Positions 55,904-64,000 of a stretch of 64,000 nucleotides of DNA are shown here, one piece after another (within the stretch, counting starts at the first letter, position 1; every line of letters starts with the position of its first letter). The notes beneath the pieces are model-generated. The model was not told where the DNA came from and made no database searches. It worked only from the letters and a program-made list of their open reading frames with translations. The position numbers were made by a program, and so were the translations under genes. The DNA comes from Parabacteroides sp. AD58 (GTDB lineage Bacteria; Bacteroidota; Bacteroidia; Bacteroidales; Tannerellaceae), in NCBI RefSeq assembly GCF_023744375.2, contig NZ_CP146284.1, positions 2,604,001-2,668,000 of the forward strand. The letters run 5' to 3'.

Positions 55904-55911
55904 CAAAGTTA
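55904..55911 (-). promoter_or_regulatory. -7 promoter box (TAACTTTG, minus strand) of ruvB
   Basis: An exact TAnnTTTG match on the minus strand, 27 bp before the ATG at 55877. It is the same box and distance as at the acetyltransferase operon, which also has a palindromic array upstream. Confidence 0.5.
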
Positions 55912-56010
55912 CATAATTCGGTTGGATTTGGTTGGGGAAAGAAAGAGATTTATCATGTCCGGTTTATCCCTATCTGTATAAATTCAAGCCGGAAACAAAC
56001 TATTTTTTAT

Positions 56011-56098
56011 CGTTTCACAGCTGTGGTACGATCATTCCACCCTTGTGGTACGATCGTTCCACATACGTGATACGATCGTTTCACCCGGGTGAAACGAT
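56011..56098. repeat. Four tandem 22-bp palindromic units (array B)
   Basis: The stretch divides exactly into four 22-bp units of the form CRTTYCAC-N4-GTGRWACG-AT, starting at 56011, 56033, 56055 and 56077, with centres AGCT, CCTT, ATAC and CCGG. The fourth unit is a perfect palindrome (CGTTTCAC-CCGG-GTGAAACG). Neighbouring units also join into palindromes around GATC. It lies between divergent ruvB (134 bp from its start) and the GH20 gene (210 bp from its start). The rest of the gap, 56099-56307, is AT-rich with no gene. No T-run or transcript end fits a terminator role. Confidence 0.92.
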
Positions 56099-56307
56099 AA
56101 AAAGTTAACGGAAAACGGCCATACATACAGGGAGATTTATCTCTGTTTGAAAAGAATCTGTCTGATAATGCACGATGATAAAACCTTGTCGGCAGCTATA
56201 AAATACGAGAAAGTTATCCTTCTTTCTTGTCCGTTTGAAAAGTTTTTAATAAATTAGCAGATAAAATACGTTAGATCTAAATTTACTAATTTATAAATAC
56301 AATTATC

Positions 56308-58641
56308 ATGCAAATTTTATCGAAGTTACATCTTTTGGGATGCTCGTTAGCAGGTCTGCTGATGACTGCCTGTTCAAACCAGCCCACGGCGGTAGCCAAC
56401 TACGAAGTCGTCCCCATGCCTTTGGAAATCAGTGCCACACAGCCCTCTTCTTTCTTGTTGAAGAATGGCGTGACTGTTTATTATACGGCCGGAAATGAGA
56501 AAATGAAACGGAATGCCGAATTCTTGGCTTCTTATATAAAGACGCAGACCGGTATCGAATTGAAAGTACAGGAAGGTGAAGGCGGGAAAGGAGGCATTCT
56601 GCTGCAGTTGGGTCTGGCCAACGAAAATCCAGAAGCTTATCAGCTGAAAGTAGATGCTGGTCAGGTTGTTATCAAAGCTCCCAGTGAAGCCGGTGTTTTC
56701 TATGGAATCCAAACGTTGCGCAAGGCGGTTGATGTGTCTGAAGGCGCTAATATAGAATTGCCTGCCGTCGAAATCAATGACCAACCCCGTTTCGGTTACC
56801 GGGGAATGATGCTGGATGTGGGCCGTCATTTCTTCTCTATCGATGAAATCAAGACATATATTGATATGATGGCCTTGCACAATATCAACCGTTTCCACTG
56901 GCATCTGTCGGAAGACCAGGGTTGGCGTATCGAAATCAAAAAGTATCCGAAACTGACGGAAATCGGATCTCAGCGCAAGGAAACTGTAATCGGCCATAAC
57001 TCCGGTAAGTACGACGGCAAACCGTATGGCGGATTCTATACGCAGGAGCAGGCGAAAGAAATCGTTGCCTATGCGGCAGAAAGATATATCACGGTTATTC
57101 CGGAAATCGACCTGCCGGGTCATATGCAGGCAGCCTTGGCCTCTTATCCGGAACTCGGATGTACAGGCGGTCCGTATGAAGTATGGACACAATGGGGCGT
57201 CTCCGACAATGTATTGTGTGCCGGTAATGATCAGACGATTCAGTTCATTAAAGACGTCCTGGCAGAAATTGTAGAAATCTTCCCGTCTGAATATATTCAT
57301 GTGGGCGGCGACGAGTGTCCGAAAGATAAATGGAAAACGTGTCCGAAATGTCAGGCCCGGATCAAGGCCTTGGGTTTGAAGAGTGACGCGAAGCATACCA
57401 AGGAAGAACGTCTGCAGAGCTATGTGATTCATGAAGCAGAGGCATTCCTCAATTCAAAAGGACGTAAGATGATTGGTTGGGATGAGACGCTGGAAGGCGG
57501 TCTGGCTCCTAATGCAACTGTTATGTCATGGCAGGGAGAAGCTGGAGGTATCGAAGCAGCCAAGCAGCATCATGATGTAATCATGACTCCGAATACGTAC
57601 TTATACTTCGATTATTACCAGTCGAAAGATACCGAGACAGAGCCGATAGCTATTGGCGGTTACCTGCCGATGGCGCGGGTTTACAGCTATGAACCGATGC
57701 CGAAAGGTTTGACTCCGGAAGAACAGAAGCATATTGTCGGTGTGCAGGCTAACTTATGGACGGAATATATGCCTGAATTCAAGCAGGTACAATATATGGT
57801 ATTGCCGCGTATGGCCGCTTTGTGTGAATCACAATGGTGCGCGCCTGAAAAGAAGAATTATGATACCTTTCTGCAGCGTGTCAGTCGTCTGGTTGATATT
57901 TATGCGAAGAACGGATGGAATTATGCTACACATATCTTTGATGTGATGCTGGATCTGACACCGAACACCGAGACAGGTACGTTGGATGTGACGGCCCGTA
58001 CGATTGATAATGCTCCGGTTTATTATACATTAGACGGTAGTGAACCTACTGCTTCTTCAGAGAAATATACGGATGTCATCAAGATTGACAAGCCTTGTAC
58101 GTTGCGTACGGTAGCTATCCGCCCGTCGGGCAGCTCGAAGATAACCAAAGATGAAATCAGTTTCAGTAAATCGTCGATGAAACCGATTACCATGCTGCAA
58201 CCGATCAACAAACAGTATGAATTTACGGGTGCAACAGTGCTGGTAGATGGTATGACAGGTAACCGCAATTATAAGACGGGCCGCTGGATCGCTTTCTATA
58301 CCAACGATATGGAAGCTGTCATTGACCTGAAAGAACCGACAGAGATTTCTTCCATGACGTTGCATACCTGCGTCGAGAAAGGCGACTGGATCTTTGACAC
58401 CCGTGGTATTACTGTAGCTGTTTCTGACGATAATAAGACATTCAAGGAAGTGGCTTCCGAATCATATCCGGCGATGAAGGAAAGTGATCCGAACCAGGTT
58501 TATACACATGAATTGAAGTTTGATCCGGTAAAGACCCGTTATGTCAAGGTAAAAGCCTTGTCAGAACAGAAGATTCCGTCTTGGCATGGAGGAAAAGGTC
58601 AGCCGGGATTCTTGTTTGTTGATGAAATTATTTTGAATTAA
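56308..58641 (+). CDS. Beta-N-acetylhexosaminidase (GH20) lipoprotein
   Basis: A 777-residue exported enzyme removing terminal GlcNAc or GalNAc from host or microbial glycans. The lipobox (LLMTAC) gives an outer-membrane or periplasmic lipoprotein. An N-terminal GH20b domain (about 30-150) precedes the catalytic barrel with FHWHLSEDQGWR and HVGGDECPKDKW (Asp335-Glu336, the substrate-assisted pair). After the barrel come a chitobiase C-terminal-type domain (YYTLDGSEPTASS) and an F5/8 type C-like carbohydrate-binding domain (about 640-777). It is a single gene with two hairpins downstream and fits mucin or N-glycan use beside the sialic acid genes. Confidence 0.94.
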   Translation: MQILSKLHLLGCSLAGLLMTACSNQPTAVANYEVVPMPLEISATQPSSFLLKNGVTVYYTAGNEKMKRNAEFLASYIKTQTGIELKVQEGEGGKGGILLQLGLANENPEAYQLKVDAGQVVIKAPSEAGVFYGIQTLRKAVDVSEGANIELPAVEINDQPRFGYRGMMLDVGRHFFSIDEIKTYIDMMALHNINRFHWHLSEDQGWRIEIKKYPKLTEIGSQRKETVIGHNSGKYDGKPYGGFYTQEQAKEIVAYAAERYITVIPEIDLPGHMQAALASYPELGCTGGPYEVWTQWGVSDNVLCAGNDQTIQFIKDVLAEIVEIFPSEYIHVGGDECPKDKWKTCPKCQARIKALGLKSDAKHTKEERLQSYVIHEAEAFLNSKGRKMIGWDETLEGGLAPNATVMSWQGEAGGIEAAKQHHDVIMTPNTYLYFDYYQSKDTETEPIAIGGYLPMARVYSYEPMPKGLTPEEQKHIVGVQANLWTEYMPEFKQVQYMVLPRMAALCESQWCAPEKKNYDTFLQRVSRLVDIYAKNGWNYATHIFDVMLDLTPNTETGTLDVTARTIDNAPVYYTLDGSEPTASSEKYTDVIKIDKPCTLRTVAIRPSGSSKITKDEISFSKSSMKPITMLQPINKQYEFTGATVLVDGMTGNRNYKTGRWIAFYTNDMEAVIDLKEPTEISSMTLHTCVEKGDWIFDTRGITVAVSDDNKTFKEVASESYPAMKESDPNQVYTHELKFDPVKTRYVKVKALSEQKIPSWHGGKGQPGFLFVDEIILN

Positions 58642-58648
58642 GTACCGT

Positions 58649-58671
58649 CCGGATGATGCAGAATCATCCGG
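58649..58671 (+). terminator. First hairpin after the GH20 gene
   Basis: CCGGATGAT (58649-58657) and ATCATCCGG (58663-58671) form a perfect 9-bp stem with a 5-base loop, 8 bp after the stop, followed by TTTATCTG. Confidence 0.7.
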
Positions 58672-58688
58672 TTTATCTGTATATTTGG

Positions 58689-58722
58689 CACGGATTCTGT
58701 CGTTTTCGCGATGGAATCCGTG
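58689..58722 (+). terminator. Second hairpin after the GH20 gene
   Basis: CACGGATTC (58689-58697) and GAATCCGTG (58714-58722) form a perfect 9-bp stem, followed by TTTGAG. It backs up the first hairpin. Confidence 0.6.
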
Positions 58723-58754
58723 TTTGAGTTCTATTATAATTATGACATATAAAA

Positions 58755-59483
58755 ATGAATCTATTTCCTTTTAGCAATACTTGGCGAGAAACCATACTGT
58801 TATATCGTTTTCTGCGTTACCGCAAGGGCTTTGGCGTACATTCTCCTTTTGCCTTTTCTTTTATTACCAAGGTGATTGATGAACGGTGCGGCTATTATTG
58901 TTATCAAGATATTGAATTAATCCGAAGGCAACTGGTACATAAAGGGAACAAATTAGCCGGGAAAGATATAAAACATACGCACGGCGAACTGTTGTTCCGT
59001 ACGGTCAATTACTTTAAGCCTAAAACGCTGTTGCAAATCGGGTCGCCGGCCGGCATCGCTTCTTTATATATGACGGCCTATGCTTCAGATCTGAAAGCCA
59101 TTGTCCTTGAAAAGGACGCCTCATCAGCTGAAACAACGGCGTGGAGCCTGCAGAAATATCATTCGAAAGCCCGGTTGTGCCCGGGTGATTATGAGCAGAC
59201 ATTACCGGCGGCCTTGCAGGAATTGGGACAGGTCGATTTTGTTTTCTTCCAGGCTGCTCAGAAAAAAGAGAAGAACCGCTTTTATTTTGAGGAAGCAATG
59301 AAGCATATTCAGCCTGATACCGTCTTTTTCCTGGAAGGAATCCGGGCGAATCAGGAGATGCGTGTGTTGTGGAAAGAGATCTGTAACCGGAAAGATGTCA
59401 TTCTGACGTTCGATTTATATCAGATTGGGATTGTCATCTTCCAGCCGCGGTTTTATAAGAAGAATTATGTCGTCTATTTCTGA
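58755..59483 (+). CDS. Class I SAM-methyltransferase-like protein, function unknown
   Basis: A 242-residue cytosolic protein. Its middle (LLQIGSPAGIASLYM and KAIVLEKDASSAE) looks like the first two strands of an O-methyltransferase-type Rossmann fold with a degenerate motif I (GSPAG in place of GxGxG). The N-terminus (RETILLYRFLRYRKGFGVHSP split) is typical of a Bacteroidetes group annotated only as methyltransferase-like. It may be cotranscribed with nothing; a strong hairpin follows. Confidence 0.62.
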   Translation: MNLFPFSNTWRETILLYRFLRYRKGFGVHSPFAFSFITKVIDERCGYYCYQDIELIRRQLVHKGNKLAGKDIKHTHGELLFRTVNYFKPKTLLQIGSPAGIASLYMTAYASDLKAIVLEKDASSAETTAWSLQKYHSKARLCPGDYEQTLPAALQELGQVDFVFFQAAQKKEKNRFYFEEAMKHIQPDTVFFLEGIRANQEMRVLWKEICNRKDVILTFDLYQIGIVIFQPRFYKKNYVVYF

Positions 59484-59528
59484 GAGAAGTAGCGGAGAGA
59501 AAGGACAGATACGACAAACAGCTAATAA

Positions 59529-59573
59529 AAACCGCCAGAGAAAGGTTTTTTCCCGAAACTTCTCTGGCGGTTT
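59529..59573. terminator. Bidirectional terminator between the methyltransferase-like gene and rnr
   Basis: AAACCGCCAGAGAA (59529-59542) and TTCTCTGGCGGTTT (59560-59573) form a perfect 14-bp stem around 17 bases, between two convergent genes; it lies 6 bp from the rnr stop. Confidence 0.8.
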
Positions 59574-59579
59574 CAGCTT

Positions 59580-61751
59580 TTATACTAACTGGAAATCCAG
59601 CTGTTTCCGTTCAAGGTTGGCTTGAGCTACACGGATGGTTACCGGATCGCCCAAACGGTACTGGTGTTTATTCCGTCGGCCGATCAGGCAATAATTCTTT
59701 TCATCGAACTCATAGTAATCATCATCCAGGTCACGCATCGGAACCAAGCCTTCGCATTTGTTTTCGTTCAGTTCAACATACAAGCCCCATTCGGTTACGC
59801 CCGAAATGACACCGTCGAAGATTTGTCCGAGCTTGTCACTCATAAACTCTACCTGCTTGTATTTGACAGAAGCCCGTTCAGCATTGGCTGCTACCTGCTC
59901 CATCGTTGAACAATGCTCACAGAGTTCTTCGTATTTCTTCTTGATCACACTTCTGCCTCCCTGCATGTAGCGGTCGAGCAAACGATGAACCATCATATCC
60001 GGATAACGGCGGATGGGCGATGTAAAGTGGGTATAATAATCGAAGGCCAGGCCATAGTGCCCGATATTGTCGGTCGAATATTTCGCTTTCTGCATAGCTC
60101 GGATCGCAACCGTTTCAATCAGATTCTCTTCCGGCTTGCCTTGAACCTGATCGAGCAGGGAATTAATGCCTTTCGAGATCTCGCTCTTCTTTCCTTCCGT
60201 CTTGAACCGGTAACCGAACCGGCGGATGAAGGTAGCAAAGTTCTCCATCTTTTCCGGATCCGGTAATTCATGAATACGATAGACAAATGTCTTTTTGCTC
60301 TTCCCTTTCGGTGGACAACCAACGAATTCAGCTACCGTCCGGTTGGCTAACAACATGAATTCTTCGATCAGCTTGTTGGCTTCCTTAGAAACCTTGAAGT
60401 AGACGCTGAGCGGTTTTCCGTCTTTATCGATTTCAAACTTCACTTCATAGCGGTCGAAATTGATGGCTCCGTTCTTAAACCGTTTCTCTCTTAGCTTCTG
60501 CGCCAGCTGGTTCAGGGCCAAAATCGCTTCTTTGCAGTCGCCTTCACCTGTCTCAATCACCTGCTGAGCCTCTTCATAGGTAAACCGGCGGTCACTTTTA
60601 ATAATGGTCCGGCAAATATGCGACTTGACGATTTCTGCATTTGCATTTAATTCAAAGATAACAGAGAAGCAGAGTTTCTCTTCGTTGGGCCTTAACGAAC
60701 AGATTTGGTTGCATAACCGTTCCGGCAGCATCGGAATCGTACGGTCTACCAAATAAACCGAAGTCGCTCTGGATTCAGCCTCGCGGTCAATCAGACTTTC
60801 CGGCTTTACATAATGCGTTACGTCGGCAATATGTACACCGACTTCCCAATTCCCGTTATCCAGCTGGCGGGCTGAAAGGGCATCGTCGAAGTCTTTGGCA
60901 TCCTTGGGGTCAATGGTAAACGTCAGTACATCCCGGAAATCTTCCCGTTTGGCAATTTCTTCCTGAGGAATGGTATCCGGAATCTTATTGGCTGCTTTCT
61001 CTACATTCTCCGGATATTTATAAGGTAAGCCGAATTCAGCCAGAATAGCGTGCATTTCGGCATTGTTGCTGCCGGCTTTTCCTAAGATATCTATTACTTC
61101 GCCCAGCGGATTCTTGGCATCATCGGGCCATTCCATGATACGGACTACAGCCTTATCTCCGTTCTTCCCGCCTTTCAGCTTGTCTTTCGGGATGAAGATA
61201 TCATTGGCCAAGGTCTTATTCTCGGTGATTAAGAAGGCAAATCCTTTAGCAACCTGAAGCTTGCCCACAAATACCCGTTCTTTGGATTCGAGGATTTCAA
61301 CTACTTCTCCTTCTGGCTCGGCTCCTTTTCTACGGGCAAACAACTGAACCTTCACACGGTCGCCGTCCATCGCATGAGCAGAATTTCGTTCGGCAATAAA
61401 TACAGGCGTTCCTTCACCATCGGGGATAAAGGAATTCTTTCCGTTGCTTCGGCGAACAAAAGTACCTTCGGCGATTGTTCCGATATGGTTCAGGCAGTAA
61501 CGTCCGCGGTCAACTTCCTTTAAATAACCGCCTAAAGCTAAATCTTCCAGCATAGCAGATACCTGTAATTTCTGTACCTGCGAATCAACACCTATTTCTT
61601 TGCTTACTTGCTTATAATTGAGAGGTAAAGACGGAGATGATTCAAACAGTGACGTAATGCGTTGCAGCATGTCGTCTTTTTTCATCCGTTTGTTTTTCCC
61701 TTTCTTGTCTTTATCCTTTTTCTTCTCCTTATCTTTCTTCTTCGCATTCAT
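59580..61751 (-). CDS. rnr: Ribonuclease R
   Basis: A 723-residue 3'-5' exoribonuclease of the RNase II family that degrades structured RNA. After a lysine-rich start (about 1-27) comes a winged-helix domain, two cold-shock domains, the RNB catalytic core (FTIDPKDAKDFDDALS with the metal-binding aspartates) and a C-terminal S1 domain (FDGVISGVTEWGLYVEL). Length and domain order match bacterial RNase R. It is a single-gene unit ending at a bidirectional hairpin. Confidence 0.96.
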   Translation of the reverse strand: MNAKKKDKEKKKDKDKKGKNKRMKKDDMLQRITSLFESSPSLPLNYKQVSKEIGVDSQVQKLQVSAMLEDLALGGYLKEVDRGRYCLNHIGTIAEGTFVRRSNGKNSFIPDGEGTPVFIAERNSAHAMDGDRVKVQLFARRKGAEPEGEVVEILESKERVFVGKLQVAKGFAFLITENKTLANDIFIPKDKLKGGKNGDKAVVRIMEWPDDAKNPLGEVIDILGKAGSNNAEMHAILAEFGLPYKYPENVEKAANKIPDTIPQEEIAKREDFRDVLTFTIDPKDAKDFDDALSARQLDNGNWEVGVHIADVTHYVKPESLIDREAESRATSVYLVDRTIPMLPERLCNQICSLRPNEEKLCFSVIFELNANAEIVKSHICRTIIKSDRRFTYEEAQQVIETGEGDCKEAILALNQLAQKLREKRFKNGAINFDRYEVKFEIDKDGKPLSVYFKVSKEANKLIEEFMLLANRTVAEFVGCPPKGKSKKTFVYRIHELPDPEKMENFATFIRRFGYRFKTEGKKSEISKGINSLLDQVQGKPEENLIETVAIRAMQKAKYSTDNIGHYGLAFDYYTHFTSPIRRYPDMMVHRLLDRYMQGGRSVIKKKYEELCEHCSTMEQVAANAERASVKYKQVEFMSDKLGQIFDGVISGVTEWGLYVELNENKCEGLVPMRDLDDDYYEFDEKNYCLIGRRNKHQYRLGDPVTIRVAQANLERKQLDFQLV

Positions 61752-61788
61752 AATGCTATACTATTAACGTGAATTATTTAAGTTGAAT

Positions 61789-61812
61789 AAGCCTGCCTTT
61801 GTAGGCCGGCTT
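61789..61812. other. Small hairpin in the rnr/SulP divergent region
   Basis: AAGCCTGCCT (61789-61798) and AGGCCGGCTT (61803-61812) form a 10-bp stem with one mismatch and a TTGT loop, 38 bp upstream of rnr on the minus strand. It may be a leader structure of the rnr mRNA; it is unlike the 22-bp arrays. Confidence 0.45.
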
Positions 61813-61974
61813 TAGATTGTACGGATAAGTTGGGGTCGCTTATCTTGTGTACGGAACCGGAAATACTTCTTACAAATTTACTTATTCTTTTTAATATAAC
61901 AATTTCCGTTCTGTATTTCTCTTGCTGATATAGAGAAATCTATGGAAAATAAACATTTGTTCATATTTTATTAC

Positions 61975-61982
61975 TACTTTTG
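61975..61982 (+). promoter_or_regulatory. -7 promoter box (TACTTTTG) of the SulP transporter gene
   Basis: An exact TAnnTTTG match, 28 bp before the ATG at 62010, with TTTG at 61956-61959 as a weak -33. It overlaps the first codon of the longer open frame. Confidence 0.5.
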
Positions 61983-62009
61983 CGCCTTCATTCTATAACA
62001 GGCAGAAAA

Positions 62010-63707
62010 ATGAGTAAGATGAGTAATAAGATTGATTTTCAACCTAAGTTATTCGAGTTGTTCCGGAATTATTCTAAAGCGGATTTCAGTACCGACCTTA
62101 TGGCCGGAATTATTGTAGGTATTGTGGCGTTGCCTTTGGCAATTGCCTTTGGTATTGCTTCGGGTGTAACACCTGAAAAAGGTATCATTACAGCTATCGT
62201 GGCTGGATTTATCATTTCATTTTTAGGTGGCAGTAGGGTTCAGATTGGCGGACCGACAGGAGCTTTTATCGTTATCATCTATGGAATTATTCAGGAATAC
62301 GGGATTGAAGGTCTGACTGTTGCTACGCTGATGGCTGGTATCTTATTGGTTTTGATGGGAGTCTTTAAGTTAGGCGCAGTCATCAAGTTTATTCCCTATC
62401 CTATTATTGTCGGTTTTACCAGTGGTATTGCGGTGACTATTTTTACTACCCAGATTGCCGATGTTTTTGGTCTTACTTTCGACGGAGAAAAGGTTCCGGG
62501 CGACTTCATTGGAAAATGGCTGGTTTATGCCCGTCACTTTGATACGGTGAACTGGTGGAATGCCTTAGTCAGCTTTGCCAGTATTTTTATTATTGCGATT
62601 ACTCCGAAGTTTTCCAAGAAGATTCCGGGTTCGCTGGTTGCCATAATTGTCGTGACATTGGCCGTTTATTTAATGAAGGCTTATGGCGGAATTACTTCGA
62701 TTGATACGATCGGTGACCGATTTAGTATCCAGGCACAGTTACCGGAGGCTGTTGTTCCGGCATTAGACTGGGAAGCTGTCAAGAACCTGTTCCCTGTAGC
62801 CGTTACGATTGCAGTGTTAGGAGCTATTGAATCGTTGTTGTCGGCTACCGTAGCTGATGGTGTAATTGGCGACCGTCATCATTCAAATACTGAGTTGATT
62901 GCCCAGGGAATTGCCAATATCGTTTCTCCTATCTTCGGAGGAATCCCGGCGACGGGAGCCATTGCCCGTACGATGACCAATATTAATAATGGAGGACGTT
63001 CACCTATTGCCGGTATTGTTCATGCGGGTGTATTGTTACTGATCCTTCTATTCCTGATGCCGTTGGCACAATATATACCGATGGCTTGTTTAGCCGGTGT
63101 ACTGGTTATTGTCTCTTATAATATGAGCGGCTGGCGTACTTTCCTGGCATTGATGAAGAATCCGAAGTCGGATGTAACCGTGTTGCTGATTACTTTCTTC
63201 CTGACTGTTATCTTCGATCTGACAGTTGCTATTGAAGTCGGCCTCTTGATTGCCTGCGTTCTGTTTATGAAACGAGTTATGGAGACAACCGAAATCTCTG
63301 TGATTCGGGATGAAATCGACCCGAACAAAGAATCTGATTTGGAAGTACACGAGGAACATCTTACCTTACCGAAAGGCGTAGAAGTATATGAAATCAACGG
63401 TCCTTACTTCTTCGGTATAGCCACGAAGTTTGAGGAAATCATGTCGCAGTTGGGCGATCGTCCGAAGATCCGTATTATCCGTATGCGTAAAGTCCCTTTC
63501 ATTGACTCAACTGGTATTCATAACCTGACTAATCTGTGTGTCATGTCGCAGAAAGAAAATATTCACATCATCTTATCGGGAGTAAATGACAAGGTGCATA
63601 AAGTATTGGAACGTTCCGGATTCTATGAACTATTAGGCGAAGACAATATTTGCAGCAATATCAATGAAGCTGTGGCAAAAGCCTGGGAAAGTGTCGGAAA
63701 AGAATAA
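62010..63707 (+). CDS. SulP-family anion transporter with STAS domain
   Basis: A 565-residue inner-membrane transporter. About 12-14 hydrophobic segments include LMAGIIVGIVALPLAIAFGI near the start and GGIPATGAIARTMTNINNG, the SulP signatures. A cytosolic STAS domain fills the last 120 residues (KVPFIDSTGIHNL, the conserved STAS loop). Relatives carry bicarbonate, sulfate or other anions; the sequence does not tell which. The start at 62010 is used because a promoter box covers the TTG that begins the longer frame. Confidence 0.9.
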   Translation: MSKMSNKIDFQPKLFELFRNYSKADFSTDLMAGIIVGIVALPLAIAFGIASGVTPEKGIITAIVAGFIISFLGGSRVQIGGPTGAFIVIIYGIIQEYGIEGLTVATLMAGILLVLMGVFKLGAVIKFIPYPIIVGFTSGIAVTIFTTQIADVFGLTFDGEKVPGDFIGKWLVYARHFDTVNWWNALVSFASIFIIAITPKFSKKIPGSLVAIIVVTLAVYLMKAYGGITSIDTIGDRFSIQAQLPEAVVPALDWEAVKNLFPVAVTIAVLGAIESLLSATVADGVIGDRHHSNTELIAQGIANIVSPIFGGIPATGAIARTMTNINNGGRSPIAGIVHAGVLLLILLFLMPLAQYIPMACLAGVLVIVSYNMSGWRTFLALMKNPKSDVTVLLITFFLTVIFDLTVAIEVGLLIACVLFMKRVMETTEISVIRDEIDPNKESDLEVHEEHLTLPKGVEVYEINGPYFFGIATKFEEIMSQLGDRPKIRIIRMRKVPFIDSTGIHNLTNLCVMSQKENIHIILSGVNDKVHKVLERSGFYELLGEDNICSNINEAVAKAWESVGKE

Positions 63708-63719
63708 GAACAGTTTTAA

Positions 63720-63762
63720 AAACAGACGACGGGCGATATCATTCATTGCCCATCGTCTGTTT
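63720..63762. terminator. Terminator between the SulP gene and lpd
   Basis: AAACAGACGA (63720-63729) with TCGTCTGTTT (63753-63762), extended by GGGC/GCCC inside, gives a long stem between two convergent genes. It lies 9 bp from the lpd stop. Confidence 0.75.
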
Positions 63763-63771
63763 ATACTTACT

Positions 63772-64000
63772 TTATAAAGCTTCTTTTATAATTTCACCTA
63801 CTGTTGGATGTGGGAAGACAAAAGATTTGATTTCTTCGGCCTTCATTCCTTTTTCAATAGCGATTCCGGCAATAACAATCAATTCTGAAGCCGGATTTCC
63901 TAGCAGATGGGCACCGATCAATGTGCCGTCTTCAGCCAGAATTAACTTGCAAACGCCATTCCCCATTTCATTTTCGGCAACGAAACGGCCGGAGAAAGCC
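63772..64000 (-). CDS. lpd: Dihydrolipoyl dehydrogenase, C-terminal end (5' part outside window)
   Basis: The last 76 residues of a flavoprotein that reoxidises dihydrolipoamide with NAD+ in 2-oxoacid dehydrogenase or glycine cleavage complexes. The visible frame reads through the window edge with AFSGRFVAENEMGNG, GTLIGAHLLGNPASELI and the HPTVGEIIKEAL end, where His and Glu form the catalytic dyad of the partner subunit. The Met at 63966 is internal, since the frame upstream stays open and matches the family. Confidence 0.9.
   Translation of the reverse strand, partial: AFSGRFVAENEMGNGVCKLILAEDGTLIGAHLLGNPASELIVIAGIAIEKGMKAEEIKSFVFPHPTVGEIIKEAL

Noticed and set aside
56011..56098. The 22-bp arrays as transcription terminators
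   Set aside because: They sit between divergent starts where no transcript ends, and they lack T-tracts.

Overview
The window is a chromosomal segment of a gut-type Bacteroidales bacterium. A Parabacteroides-like member of the Tannerellaceae fits best, but the genus is inferred. The evidence is an outer-membrane SusC/SusD-type pair, promoters of the Bacteroidetes type (TAnnTTTG at -7, sometimes with TTG near -33), few Shine-Dalgarno sequences, and type IX secretion genes (porX, porZ) beside gut glycan enzymes (type I pullulanase, GH77, GH20, sialic acid lyase). It carries about 45 protein genes, most of them core metabolism or envelope functions. I saw no tRNA, rRNA or CRISPR.

Layout. 1-5.1 kb: a maltodextrin operon (end of pullulanase, MFS sugar transporter, malQ). 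5.5-10.7 kb: a SusC/SusD-like pair whose susC is broken by one missing base. 10.8-19.8 kb: a glyoxalase-fold protein, a patatin/outer-membrane-barrel protein, then a minus-strand operon (acetyltransferase, topoisomerase subunit B, coaD, S41 protease, two half-size chromate-type transporters). 20.1-21.7 kb: a complete IS3-family insertion sequence with a 3-bp target duplication. 22.3-29.7 kb: an SpoU-type methyltransferase, a DUF4294 protein, two outer-membrane proteins (one with a helix-hairpin-helix module), a radical SAM protein, porX, tsaE and a small Imm17-like protein. 29.7-33.1 kb: two exported alpha/beta-hydrolases and nadA. 33.2-41.5 kb: rdgB-porZ-acyltransferase operon, a multidomain transglutaminase-like lipoprotein and a K+/H+ antiporter. 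42-49.4 kb: an RmlD-like reductase, two tandem paralogous barrels, a TrpB2-type enzyme and a sialic acid lyase/transporter pair. 49.6-55.9 kb: DPP7-type peptidase, DUF389 protein, flippase and ruvB. 56.3-64 kb: GH20 hexosaminidase, a methyltransferase-like protein, RNase R, a SulP transporter and the end of lpd.

The most unusual non-coding signal is a family of short palindromic arrays. Two divergent intergenic regions (19987-20074 and 56011-56098) each hold exactly four tandem 22-bp units with conserved arms and a variable 4-base centre. A third divergent region (31871-31910) holds two 21-bp units of the same design. All sit between divergently transcribed genes, so they are not terminators. 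The insertion sequence has landed 7 bp from one array.

Functionally the window joins alpha-glucan use (pulA, transporter, malQ), host-glycan use (GH20, sialic acid lyase and transporter), peptide use (DPP7) and envelope or type IX secretion functions (porX, porZ, flippase, several barrels). Starts were moved downstream of the longest reading frame wherever a promoter, signal peptide or family start argued for it; each such case is explained in its entry.
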